Shown here: one piece after another, positions 10,838-21,265 of the stretch
Numbering within the stretch: the first letter of the stretch is position 1
Layout of the letters: the number at the start of each line of letters is the position of its first letter
Origin: Odontocerum albicorne
Taxonomy: Eukaryota; Arthropoda; Insecta; Trichoptera; Odontoceridae
Direction: 5' to 3'
Assembly (NCBI GenBank): GCA_949825065.1
Contig: OX463842.1
Span: 37,257,323-37,321,322, forward strand
DNA length: 64,000 nucleotides
The notes under the pieces: generated by a model
The model's input: only the letters and a program-made list of their open reading frames with translations
What the model was told of the DNA's origin: nothing
Database searches by the model: none
Made by a program: the position numbers and the translations under genes

Positions 10838-11183
10838 TACTTTCAAACTTCATCGTTGTATTTAATTTTTTGAAACAACGAAACTACGGATGTGTTTATT
10901 TAAAATTTCGTTGTTATATTGAAGTTGTTAAAATAACGAAACTACAGTTTTTTAACTTTAAAATTTCATTCTTGCATTTAAGTTATTGAAATAACGATGC
11001 TACTGTTGTGATATTTCAAAATTTCTTTGTGATATTTAAGTTGAAATAATGAAACTGCAACATTTTTACTTTATAACGGCATTGTTGCATTTAAGTTCTT
11101 GAAATGACGATACAACAGTTATGTTACTTTGAAATTTCGTTGTGATATTTAAGTTATTGAAAAAACGAAACTATGACTTTTTA
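10838..11183 (+). repeat. 58-bp minisatellite, about six diverged units
   Basis: The block cgaaactac recurs in varied form near 10881, 10939, 10997, 11052, 11110 and 11168, so the spacing is 58 bp with one 55. Each unit also holds a ttcgttgt...ataacgaa inverted pair and could fold on itself. The array is interrupted at 11184 and resumes at 11579. Confidence 0.8.
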
Positions 11184-11564
11184 TATACAGTAAATTGCAG
11201 TAAATATAATTTTATATACAGGAAATTGCAGTAAATTACAGGTGCCAAATTCTTACATATCAGTAGTAACGGAAATAAATTGGACAGATTAGAGGCCCTA
11301 GAAATTTCTAAGTCAGTGCATCGGGGTGAACATCTGGCAAACACATATTTCCAGAATCTCGCCGCTGCTCGCTGAAGTTGTCTCCTGCCTCCCTCCACCC
11401 ACAATCCCAAACCTGAATGATAACCGTTAGAATTGTGTCGGTGGTACCAGATCGAACATAATTCAGTCTTGTTTGTGCTCCCTGATGATGAGGTGAAAAC
11501 CTTGAAACCGGTAGGGTTATACCGCTACACAAAGTGGAATAAACAGTGTTTGATAAAACAAATT
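11184..11564 (+). mobile_element. Retroelement 3' fragment (possibly Penelope-like) with a 14-bp target duplication
   Basis: It is flanked by identical 14-bp repeats (11170-11183 and 11565-11578, actatgacttttta) and splits the 58-bp minisatellite. It encodes RLEALEISKSVHRGEHLANT before a stop at about 11372. Its 3' part has ctgatga (11482-11488), a 4-bp aggt/acct hairpin, then gaaaccggta (11504-11513) and aataaacagtgtttgataaa. The GAAAC motif and coding tail recall Penelope-like elements, but no GIY-YIG motif is visible. Confidence 0.7.
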
Positions 11565-11578
11565 ACTATGACTTTTTA

Positions 11579-11650
11579 CTTAAAAACGTCATTGTTGCAT
11601 TTAAGTTGTTGAAACAATGAAATTACAGTTATGTCCATATATCATTCTAG
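11579..11650 (+). repeat. 58-bp minisatellite, part right of the insertion
   Basis: It continues the array: attgttgcatttaagttgtt, then gaaacaatgaaattacag. It is the distal half of the array interrupted at 11184. Confidence 0.7.
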
Positions 11651-11760
11651 TTAAATATTGTTTGTCCACTTTCAAGAGGATTAAAAAGTGTTTCAATTTC
11701 ATTTATATTTAAATAGACATGAATTCCCAGTGTTAGCAAAAGAAATATATGGTATGTTAG

Positions 11761-12480
11761 CAGAGATATAGAGGAAATTTCTTGGTTGTTTCTAAACCTC
11801 GGTGTATTTACTATGCTTCCGTTTATATTTAGCCTAGAGTTATGGATCATTAGAGATATAGAGGAAATTTCTTGGTTGTTTCTAAACCTCGGTGTATTTA
11901 CTATGCTTCCGTTTATATTTAGCCTAGAGTTATGGATCATTAGAGATATAGAGGAAATTTCTTGGTTGTTTCTAAACCTCGGTGTATTTACTATGCTTCC
12001 GTTTATATTTAGCCTAGAGTTATGGATCATTAGAGATATAGAGGAAATTTCTTGGTGGTTTCTAAACCTCGGTGTATTTACTATGCTTCCGTTTATATTT
12101 AGCCTAGAGTTATGGATCATTAGAGATATAGAGGAAATTTCTTAGTTGTTTCTAAACCTCGGTGTATTTTCTATGCTTCCGTTTATATTTAGCCTAGAGT
12201 TATGGATCATTAGAGATATAGAGGAAATTTCTTGGTTGTTTCTAAACCTCGGTGTATTTACTATGCTTCCGTTTATATTTAGCCTAGAGTTATGGATCAT
12301 TAGAGATATAGAGGAAATTTCTTGGTTGTTTCTAAACCTCGGTGTATTTACTATGCTTCCGTTTATATTTAGCCTAGAGTTATGGATCATTAGAGATATA
12401 GAGGAAATTTCTTGGTTGTTTCTAAACCTCGGTGTATTTACCATGCTTCCGTTTATATTTAGCCTAGAGTTATGGATCAT
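11761..12480 (+). repeat. Tandem array: eight 90-bp units, about 99% identical
   Basis: Units start at 11761, 11851, 11941, 12031, 12121, 12211, 12301 and 12391. I see five single-base differences from consensus: 11761, 12057, 12144, 12170 and 12432. The period is a multiple of three, and one frame on each strand is stop-free within a unit. The + frame repeats FLNLGVFTMLPFIFSLELWI and RDIEEISWL and is closed only by a TGG to TAG change at 12144. There is no splice or start context. The near-identity implies recent expansion or homogenisation. Confidence 0.95.
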
Positions 12481-12574
12481 TCTAAGCATTATATTTATTT
12501 TTACTATCCACAGTTTTAAATAAAAGGCAAGAAGATTCTTCGTAGACAGCATGTTTTTGGTCATCATCATCGTG

Positions 12575-12960
12575 TGCTAACCGCTAAACGTCGTGGTCCT
12601 CTGCTATGTCTCAAACTCGGCGCACTACCTGTTTCCATCCCTCCCGGTCATGCGACATATTGAATGCAGCCCTTAAAGAGGATCCTTTTAACTCGTTTAT
12701 TTGATCCGTCCATCTCATAAGACACATGTCTCTTGCTCGCTTTTCCTCAATTGTCCCCGTGATCACCAATTACTCCAGACTTGCATTAGTTTTTTTCCAA
12801 CATACCCAAAGTACGTAAGGATTTTTTCTGCATGTTGTCAAAATAAATTTTCGATAATCTCCTATTCTTGGATGATAGAGACGTTTCTGATTCTTGTCTA
12901 ATTTGTTTGTACAAAAAAAATGGTTTTAGCTTATCGAACGCCTTACTGAAGTCCTAATAA
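12575..12960 (-). pseudogene. LINE-D C-terminal remnant
   Basis: The minus strand reads CRKNPYVLWVCWKK (degraded GHV region), MRWTDQINELKGSSLRAAF, then SHDREGWKQVVRRV. Same family and segment as the + strand remnant at 6640-6935. Confidence 0.7.
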
Positions 12961-12969
12961 TATATGGTA

Positions 12970-13360
12970 CACATATAGCGTCCTCTTAAAACGTTCATTT
13001 TATCGATGCATTTATTTCTGATTGCCGTTCGCCTTCTTTCATACATTGACACTATGATTTGTTCTTAGTGCATACACCTCCACAGAATTAGTCTTACTTT
13101 TATCCGTCTTCTGTTGAATCCATGTTTGACTTCCTTTACATATTGCCATTTTTGCTTATTTTGATATTGTACGGTTGTCATATATTGTATTTAATTTCCC
13201 TTGTTACCTATCGCTTCCCTTATTTTATGTCCTTTTCAACTCACCCATCACACATAAACATACTGCCCAGATAACAGAACTCAGAAAACCCTCCAGAAAT
13301 TGTAATGTTTTCTGAATCCCTTCAGTTTGTATTATGACTTCTTATTAGTGTAAATCGGAA
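12970..13360 (-). pseudogene. LINE-R-type remnant (region before the C-terminus)
   Basis: The minus strand reads GSQTWIQQKTDKSKTNSVEV, the counterpart of the GSETW...SRINAVEMR motif of this class. Continuation toward 13360 covers a degraded VKEFxYLG-like stretch (gttatctgggcagtatg). Confidence 0.55.
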
Positions 13361-14060
13361 ATTACAAAGGTTTCTTCGTTTGTACATCGTAAAAGAGAGA
13401 GAGAGGAATAAAAATTTCCCGAAGTCTCTCGGAAAAAACCTGCGGTGGCTGTATTTAGAATTTATTAAACAAGGGAAGGCGGTGCGCGGCGCACAATTCA
13501 TTTCCTTTTATCCGGCTCTCATAAATTCCAGATCCTCTTAATGCCGCTCATAAAAATGTTCAAATTTTCATTTTTTCCTATATATTTCGAAACCGCTTCG
13601 GGACATAAAAAGACGCGTGTTTTTTGCCAGCTTGCCTAGTCAGTCCGCCATTTCATTTATAATCCACTTTAGTTATTTATATATTTCATATTTTATCGCT
13701 ATATGCACTTACATTATGTAATATCTGAAAGTGATGCATCCAGTGTATTATTTTTTTTATATTTATTTGTATAATTATTAATATTTATTTTAGTTTCGTT
13801 TCAAAAAAAAAATTCTAAGAAGAAATAAACTCATCCAGAGAACAATATGCTTTGAATACATATTAATCAATCAATTAACTTTTACGAGACCGGAATTCAT
13901 AAAATATTCTCGTATAACCCCCAAGTTACACTGCAATCGGTAGAAATTATTTATTAAGAAGCGATACAATGAAGATTTGTATATTAAACCATACTGTAAT
14001 TTGATACAATCTAATTGAATTCATCAATATTTGTAGCAACTGTTACCTTCATATCCTTAC
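13361..14060. other. Unassigned intron sequence with a higher-GC core
   Basis: 13430-13640 is richer in GC than its surroundings (for example aaggcggtgcgcggcgcac) and matches no repeat family here. It is a candidate conserved non-coding element. Confidence 0.3.
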
Positions 14061-14067
14061 ACTTAAC

Positions 14068-14196
14068 TTATTTATGTTTATTTTGTAATATTTGTTATCT
14101 ATCATTAATGATGGGTTTGAATACCGAGTTAAAGCGCCCTTGTGAGGAGTTTATCTTACTGGCGCTATTTAAATTGTCATTTTATTATTACTAATA
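14068..14196 (+). mobile_element. LINE-C 3' end
   Basis: Ends ggcgctatttaaattgtca then ttttattatta, as at 24460-24592. Shared upstream blocks are tttgaata.c.gagttaaagcgc and tttgtaatat. Confidence 0.65.
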
Positions 14197-14200
14197 TTAA

Positions 14201-14254
14201 CCGTTAAACCACTGACACTGGCATTTTATAGCATATAAAAAAGTATTTTGTAGG
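14201..14254. mobile_element. 54-bp TTAA-flanked micro-element, copy 1
   Basis: Bounded by TTAA at 14197-14200 and 14255-14258. It begins ccgttaaac and contains cattttatag, matching the 70-bp element at 16081-16150. It sits directly on the LINE-C (tta)n tail. TTAA target duplication is the hallmark of piggyBac-type transposition. Confidence 0.5.
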
Positions 14255-14394
14255 TTAAGTCTTTGTTGCTGGACAATTGCATAAATGCTATGACCCACCT
14301 AAGACTCAACTTATCAATGAATCTAAAAAACAACCAGTGTTTTATTTATATAGACTGTTATTTTCAATATTTATTAATGGTGTGAGGAAGCCCA

Positions 14395-14620
14395 GAGAGA
14401 CTTGTTTCGATTAGCAGTGTCAATGTAACAAGAGAAAAGAGGAGATCACCACCACTTTGGACTGATCAAGTCTTGACTACAATATGATCTTCAGTCATGT
14501 CTAGTTTGACTGAAGGAGAGTCGTTAGAAGAGTTGGCGCGATTCATGAAGATCTTGATCCTCAGTATTGATGCAATGACTCAGATGAAAAAGTATGACAT
14601 AGAAACTTGGACACTGCAAG
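14395..14620 (+). pseudogene. LINE-E C-terminal remnant
   Basis: Reads KRRSPPLWTDQVLTT and, in another frame, VRRVGAIHEDLDPQY. This matches the RGRPPxRWTDDI ... WR..V pattern followed by a DPQ motif found at the end of one class of arthropod LINEs. Confidence 0.6.
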
Positions 14621-14865
14621 GCTAGGTATAGAAAATTATTATGTTTGAGATAAGATGTTGGTTAAAATGACTTAATTATTAATGTGTTTGAGATGATATT
14701 TCTGGAGCTGATCATTAGTGTAAGACACTCATTTTTATCTAAAACGCATTGAATTTTTCGTTCGTATAGTGCAGTGAGTTTCTGAAATTTTGGCAAAATG
14801 AATCATACTGAGAAGTATGCCGCGAGGAAGAAGGAGAATAAACAGTTTTTTTTTTATTTATTTCA

Positions 14866-15042
14866 CCTGGCGTGTTTATTGCCATGTGGCAATCTCTTCC
14901 AACCAACCAGAAAGATGTTTTAATGGGCCTAAGTGAAAACCAGACTGGAATTCCATTTTAAAAAATCTGGATTCCAGCGGGGATCGAACCCACAACCTCC
15001 GGATCGGCAAACAAGCGTCTTACCACCAGGCTACGGAGGTCA
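14866..15042 (-). mobile_element. SINE-B copy, near full length
   Basis: Minus strand order: cctccgtagcctggtggtaa (box A), gggttcgatccccg (box B), cagtctggttttcacttagg, ggttggttggaagagattgc, cacatggcaataaacacgcc, then A-rich. A clear example of the LINE-B-type tail. Confidence 0.85.
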
Positions 15043-15239
15043 TATTGATTAAATATTGATTAAATTAAGGAGAATACTGATACAAATATGACAAAAGCGT
15101 CAAGAACAGTAGAAAATAGAGATGTGTTAAAGAAAAGTTTACGTATAGTTGTTTAAATAACTCTGGCGTCACTTTGCGGAACTTCACAATTAATATAGAT
15201 TTAAAATATAGTTCCTTTGTTTTATTGTAAATCACAGTT

Positions 15240-15330
15240 GTCAAGAACTCTCGAGTTCTTGATAACTTACCTGATGATGAACAGCAAGTGTTGAAATGCA
15301 TCGCAATAAATAAAATGAAATAAAGCAATG
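15240..15330 (+). mobile_element. Retroelement 3' end with hammerhead-like core
   Basis: Contains a stem aagaact/agttctt around ctcg (15244-15261), then ctgatgatgaacagcaagtg and ttgaaatgcatcgcaataaa. The layout resembles the motif at 11482-11513. Confidence 0.4.
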
Positions 15331-15805
15331 TAAGATTCATGATGTAACCGCAATTTTTAGTCATGAAGATAACAATCAATTATATTCACAGATTTTAATT
15401 AAATAGTCATATAATCTTATAATAATAAAATAAAAAAATACAAATCAGAAAATGTTTCCTAATATTACACAGTCCACAATTACACAGTAACTACGTTAAG
15501 GCAGTGCAAAAAACCACCTAAAAAGTTGACTCAAGTATCTTGGATTTTCGCGATCTATTGTGTTGAGTACCCTGTGTCAACTGAAAAAGCTTCCTAAAGG
15601 TAATGTCTTCTGACACCAATCTTCGTTCATAGTATTTTGTTATGTGCATCATGGTATGCTATGCTTTCTAAAGCAGACAGAAATGTCATTTTAATCTATC
15701 ACTACGTGTACTCGCCTCCTTCACCTCCGACAGTCGCATCACAAACCTCAAAAGTATCTTAAGAGAATTTACTTCGACAGCATTGTGGCAATCTTAAGTT
15801 TATAC

Positions 15806-16465
15806 ATCTGTACATACATACCATCACGCCACTTCTGTGATGGGGTGGGCAAAGAGGACAGAACGCCAGACATATCGGGACAGACATTTTTTGTCTCCTT
15901 TACTCTACATCCATATACCCTATTATACTTATTGCTATCATCCTATTCTATCGTTGGTCTTATACAACTATGCCTTCAACTCACGTTGGTAATTGCATTT
16001 TTTTGTTTTGTAAATCTTTCTTCCTTCATTCGTTTTTTGTGCCCAAATTATCTCAGAGTGCTATTGTTTATCTTATTTAACCGTTAGAGTACTGTGAGTC
16101 TATATATAGACGTTTTATAGTATTGAAAAAAATGTCCAGCAGTAAAACGGTTAATACATCATCTTGAAGCTCAAGTTCATCTCTAATCTATCATACATTA
16201 TCACCCCATGTACAACAAGTACACGCATTTCTACAGCATTTATTCGACTACTTTCAATATCTTTCCACGTCCACGTTTCAATATCAAAGTTGGTATTAAA
16301 ATACTGTAGTGCACTATCATCAGATTCAGATGCAGTTCAGTTCGATATATCATATGCATGTGCTTCATTGACTTTATTTCCTATCACTACATGCCATATC
16401 CCTCGTAACACTTCCGTTATATGAGAAAATACTACCCAAATAGTAGAATTCTTTAACTTTTTCTT
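15806..16465 (-). pseudogene. LINE-R C-terminal remnant
   Basis: It starts at the reversed terminus catacataccatcacgcc. The minus strand carries a degraded version of the segment from the YLGSIFS-like motif (near 16440) through a TWTWKDIESSRINAVEMR-like stretch (16240-16285) to the end. Aligns by eye with 22233-22865 and 32463-33035. It is interrupted at 16081 by a TTAA-flanked insertion. Confidence 0.7.
16081..16150. mobile_element. 70-bp TTAA-flanked micro-element, copy 2
   Basis: TTAA lies at 16077-16080 and 16151-16154. The ends are ccgtt and aacgg, and a tctatatatagac palindrome lies inside. The surrounding LINE-R sequence resumes after it when compared with 32690-32775, so it is an insertion. 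It shares ccgtta and ttttatag blocks with 14201-14254. Confidence 0.65.
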
Positions 16466-16479
16466 ATCTTTCATTGCTC

Positions 16480-17300
16480 ACCCATATATCGTAATTACTT
16501 TTCCTTTTTCACCTTTCTATTACCTTGACTTAGGAACTAAGCCTTTGTAGTTGATAAAATATTTTAGAAAGACTAAATATTTATATTTTATATATATTAT
16601 TACTCATATATGAATCTAAAATCAAGCTATGAGGGAAAGACTCTTCGTAAGCAGAATTATATTTCGAGTCATGTCATTTATTCATTATTCATAATATCAA
16701 AGCGCCACATCATCGCAACACAAGTTGACCATTAAACTAAAGAGATTTTTCTCGTTTCCTCCCTTTCGTCTTCGCTTCCGCTTGTTATGTTATGATAACT
16801 GTACAGACCTCCTGTAATGATTCTTTATATTTGCGAAGTCAGTTTTCTTTTTATTAGTTATGTATCCAATGGATAAAATGTTCGTTTCAATTATATTTTT
16901 TTAAAATATGTCCTACCCAATCAGTTTTAGTGTTTATGCTTAGATACCATAGACTTGCTGATTGACTAACTAGGAATTCCTGTTTTAAGTCGGCCAGCAT
17001 ATCGCATGTGTCAATTAAATACTATTAAAAGTATAAATCGAAAAAACGATGAGATTTACACATTTTTAGTTTAAAGAACAATAAAATAAAAAGGCGACAC
17101 ACAAAGGAAAACCACACTCAAATAGGTATACGGTGCATAAACATTAACGTTTCTGCATTTCAACGCAACAACCTCTGCATAAGGTTTAAGCAATACTCCG
17201 GCATCCACCTGACATGTTTGACTATGATCTCTTATTGAATCACACTCCCCTTCTTACACTTTATAAAATAATTATTATATTCAATTTGATATTTCTTTAT
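16480..17300. other. Unassigned intron sequence
   Basis: No element recognised. Confidence 0.35.
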
Positions 17301-17307
17301 AAAGTTA

Positions 17308-17628
17308 TTCACAATTTCGTTGATAGCTCAAATCGGTTTCCACACAACTGCTAGAAACATACGGAACCTTCTAGAATTTTAATACATCAATTGCATTTTG
17401 CTAATGACAGTTGCATGTTATAATTCATCAATCGTAAGAATGCAACAGTTGGATGACTTTATAGGATAAATTCACAATTTCGTTGATAGCTCAAATCGGT
17501 TTCCACACAACTGCTAGAAACATACGGAACCTTCTAGAATTTTAATACATCAATTGCATTTTGCTAATGACAGTTGCATGTTATAATTCATCAATCGTAA
17601 GAATGCAACAGTTGGATGACTTTATAGG
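17308..17628 (+). repeat. Perfect 158-bp tandem duplication
   Basis: 17308-17465 and 17471-17628 are identical as read, separated by 5 bp. The unit contains gttgcat...atgcaac inverted ends near its right side. Recent local duplication, or an assembly artefact. Confidence 0.9.
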
Positions 17629-17916
17629 TGCTTATTTGGTGGATATTTTTAATGTAGATATTGTTGAGTTCAAGAGGGTCCTTCTCCGGCACTTTCTCAG
17701 TCATAGTTCTCATCTTGAGTGAGGTTTATCTTGAGTTGGCTAGAGATAGAATTATGTGAAGATCTACACTAGTATTCCTGCAACCCTGACCCGCCAAGAG
17801 AAGGAAAAGACGTGTGTGAGCTTTAAAATATAATCAAAAATATAATCGCTATCATAATTATATTTGAGTTTCTTTTAGAAACGACCTACATTACATCGTT
17901 GTTAAGGCAAATATAA

Positions 17917-18225
17917 GTAAATTTCCGAGGCGTAGTTGGCAGAACTTTGACTTTCACTCGGAGTTTTCGGATCCGATTCCCGATGGTACCAAAAAATATA
18001 AAAAATACCGTCCCAGTTTGTTAAAAGAGTTGAGAGTCTATTAACAATACTCACACGTGCTAAATAATCTTCCGAGCGTTGTTGTCTCTTAACGTGTGGT
18101 AATGTTGCCAACACGTGTAATGTCGAACTGATAGTTGCGTGCCTGATCCAGTGGCTCTAAACCCGAAGGTTCAATTACTGGGGTCGAAGACAATGTTGTC
18201 TCTCGTTGACGCTCTTTGGTATGTT
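17917..18225 (+). mobile_element. SINE-C copy 1
   Basis: The tRNA-like head (cgaggcgtagttggcagaac and gatccgattcccg) is followed by a body unlike SINE-B: gtcccagtttgttaaaa, acaatactcacacg, gtggtaatgttgcca. The end reads ggttcaattactggggtcga. The minus strand of 31715-31978 has the same order of blocks. Confidence 0.65.
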
Positions 18226-18446
18226 CGAATAACCAATTTGGATATGTTAAAGGGTACCTACCATACGAAAGAAAAAGATAGGAACCATTATATACAAAAA
18301 TGATACATTTTGTGTTTTTAGCTTGAACCGTCTTTCCTAATCCAAATTTCGTATTATTTCTATGTTATTACTATCCACTCTATAAACATGTACTCGTACT
18401 CGTACCATCCCAGTTTATCTTAATATAAATTTGAGATAATGATATA

Positions 18447-18646
18447 NNNNNNNNNNNNNNNNNNNNNNNNNNNNNNNNNNNNNNNNNNNNNNNNNNNNNN
18501 NNNNNNNNNNNNNNNNNNNNNNNNNNNNNNNNNNNNNNNNNNNNNNNNNNNNNNNNNNNNNNNNNNNNNNNNNNNNNNNNNNNNNNNNNNNNNNNNNNNN
18601 NNNNNNNNNNNNNNNNNNNNNNNNNNNNNNNNNNNNNNNNNNNNNN
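18447..18646. other. Assembly gap, 200 N
   Basis: Exactly 200 N. The sequence agataatgatata is present on both sides of it (ending at 18446 and starting at about 18648). Confidence 0.98.
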
Positions 18647-18869
18647 AAGATAATGATATAACGAAGTCTATATTCCAACTATCAAAATTGATTGGTATAA
18701 TACTCACTTAAAAAGCTATAATTTTAATTGGTCATCCAATCCCCTCGCTAAGTAAGTATTTTCATAGTGCTTTACGAGTACATTAAAGAGGGTGCTTTTT
18801 AAATAGGTGACCAGAGTCAAATCTGTCAATGATTGCGTCATTGATAAATATATTTTCCAGTTTTTTAAT

Positions 18870-19150
18870 CATACCTACCTCCCTATCTCAGATGGCTACA
18901 ACTCAAGTTGAGTTTTGGTCTTCCGGACGAGTTTTCTGTAAGCCGATCGGTTACCCACCATCTCCTCTCAGTCTTCTTCCACTTACAGCTTACTAAGAAC
19001 CTGATGCACTTTATCTAGAAGCCTTTGTATCGGTCTACCAAGATGCCTTCTTCCGTGTTGTTAGACTTGCAAAATGATCTTTATTGACCATATCATCTGA
19101 GATCTTCTAACACGTATATCCATGCCAACTTTGGTGACTGGCCTATCCAT
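18870..19150 (-). pseudogene. LINE-F C-terminal remnant
   Basis: The minus strand reads GRRHLGRPIQRLLDKVHQVL then, frameshifted, a YRKLVRKTKTQ stretch. This corresponds to the GRRxxGRPxxRWxDxI ... W..L... pattern at the end of LINE ORF2. Confidence 0.55.
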
Positions 19151-19840
19151 GCCAACCGTATGTCGCTGGTGTTGATTGGTTTTCTCGTTAATTTTCGTGT
19201 TTCTACAATATTGTTGTATAAAAAATATTGTTTTTTGTTTTTAACAGTTAACTCATTTAAAATGCTGATGTGGAAATTATTTAAGTTAAAGGGAAAATAA
19301 TGTCATACTTAAATGAGTTATGGTTTTTTTTTAAGTAATAGTTAAAGTGCAAGAAAAAAGGCATTAGCTTCTGGCCTTTCCTTATCTTCCTTCTTGCTTT
19401 TTATTTGTATTAAATAGGCTTTAATTAATCTCTCTATCATCGTTTCGTGACCGAAATGTCTACTTACTCGCCAATAGTACTGCCCAAGAAACTCAATAAT
19501 GAGATATATTTAGATTTATTTGTTTACCCAGCGCCATTAAGTGAACAGAGATTATTAGACTGGTTTTATTGTTATCTTAGAAAGGGTGAATCTAAGAAAT
19601 ATGTTGAGAGCATTTATATCAATCTGTCTAGCGGCTATTCTTCGTTGGAAGTGTTACAAACTTCCTTTAGTTTCTTTTTTTTTTCATTTAATATAATTTT
19701 TTTTTTACTAAACATAACTTGATTGTTCACAGGTATTATTTCTTTTATTCTGCTGTTGTTTGTGTGTGAACATTTTTTTTCCTTGTATGTTTTGCATTTT
19801 TTAATCCAAGGGGATCACAAATGTGGATTTCAGTGCGAAG
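19151..19840. other. Unassigned intron sequence
   Basis: Holds an 11-bp inverted pair (taactcattta/taaatgagtta, about 19248-19322). A 91-codon + frame at 19447-19722 matches nothing I recognise. Confidence 0.3.
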
Positions 19841-19848
19841 ATATAGGT

Positions 19849-20202
19849 AGATGCATGGCCGCGTGGTAACGCACTTGACTTCAGTGTGGAAGGTCGCCGA
19901 TTCGAACTCCGCACTGTGCTTTCCCCTCGAATGATATTAGATTTTTTTCCGCCTAGTATTCGAGGGTACAAGGATACCTATGACATCGGTCACAGTTATT
20001 CTTTCAAAAAAGAAAGAAAAAAACATGTCGGTGTGCTCTGGCCGTCTCACTTCGGTGTGCCATCGGATTCAGTACTGTGGTTTTGCAGGTGTAGAACGGC
20101 TCACTCACTGAATAAAATACTAAGTTCACGGCACAGCTTCGCTTTTGAACTCAATTGACGTTGGTGAGGGAATCCTCGACTTCAAAATCCGGCAAAGACG
20201 AT
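19849..20202 (+). mobile_element. SINE-A, near full length
   Basis: Head catggccgcgtggtaacgca with B box gattcgaactccg; body ctcgaatgatatt and cgcctagtattcgagggta; then tgccatcggattcagtactg. Tail: cacagcttcgcttttgaac, tcaattgacgttggtgaggg, aatcctcgact. The tail is slightly deleted relative to 1825-2186. Confidence 0.9.
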
Positions 20203-21070
20203 GTGTAGATAACCTGTCGTCCATAATCACACTGAGACTTGGAACAATGAAGTATGTAAATGTCAGTTTTTGAATATAATATATTTATTTCGGTGACATG
20301 GCGGACTGTTTTCGTCTAAATTCATTCTTAGATTAGCGTTTAGTGCCTGCCTTCTATAAATTTATCATTACATTTTTTTCATTGCATAGCAATCTACTCA
20401 TAGATTAAAACATAAACCAACAATGATTATTATGTTTCTCTGATTCCGACCCTGATTTTAGCCTTAAATGCTCCGTCTATGTATTATTAATTGAACACGC
20501 GTTAACAAGTATTTCCAATAAAAATCATAATTTGCAACATTTTTCCAAATCCCTTCATCAATATTATCAAATTTTCCATAAAATTCAAGTAATGTATAAT
20601 TCTCTTCAGCAGAATGTCCCACCATCCCTTACTAAACCACAACTAAAAGGACTCTCCCCCTATCCGCTGGTCCAGCGTAGAGGGCCTTATTAAGAGTTAT
20701 CGAATTTTTGGATATCATTTCAGAGCCGCATCGATATTTTAGACGTTGATGATAAATTCATTAATCATGTCTGCCACATAAATTTATTGGGAATCTAACT
20801 TAAATTGGCATAAAATTCTCAAGCTTTATGATATATTTTTTAATATCGTAATAAAAAACATGTTATCAATGCACAAGGATCGAATCCGAAACCTAAAAAT
20901 CCTCGATTGGGATGTGCTTGCTTAGATGGTGCTGTATTCCATTCAACGTATAATAATATTTTGAGATCAGCAGTGGTCGTGGATGAAATGAATAAATCGA
21001 TATAAGCACATTAATATATTGTTTGTAAAATTGTGCGCAATTTTTTTAATCGTGTCTAACAGCCATCACA
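20203..21070. other. Unassigned intron sequence
   Basis: Nothing recognised. 20620-20760 is somewhat richer in GC. Confidence 0.3.
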
Positions 21071-21077
21071 GTTTTTA

Positions 21078-21265
21078 ACTCTTCCGTTGTATGCAGTACA
21101 ACATAATGGGTTAATCGCCATGTGGCGATCTCTTCCATCCAACCGAAAATTGCCAGAAATAAAAACAAGACTGGAATCCACTTTCTTTTTATTGCGTTCA
21201 ATGAGAGTTGAACCCATTTTCCTCGGGCTGGAAGGAAGACGTTTTACCAAGAGGCGACAGAGGTC
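21078..21265 (-). mobile_element. SINE-B copy
   Basis: Minus strand: cctctgtcgcctcttggtaa (box A), gggttcaactctca (box B), gattccagtcttgttttta, ggttggatggaagagatcgc, cacatggcgattaaccc, then gtactgcatacaac. Confidence 0.8.

Noticed and set aside
11786..12523. Repetitive membrane protein encoded by the 90-bp array
   Set aside because: Both strands are open simply because the unit length is a multiple of three; one unit has a stop, and there is no start, splice or codon-bias support.
19248..19322. Terminal inverted repeats of a small transposon
   Set aside because: Only 11 bp pair, with no target duplication or second copy in the window.
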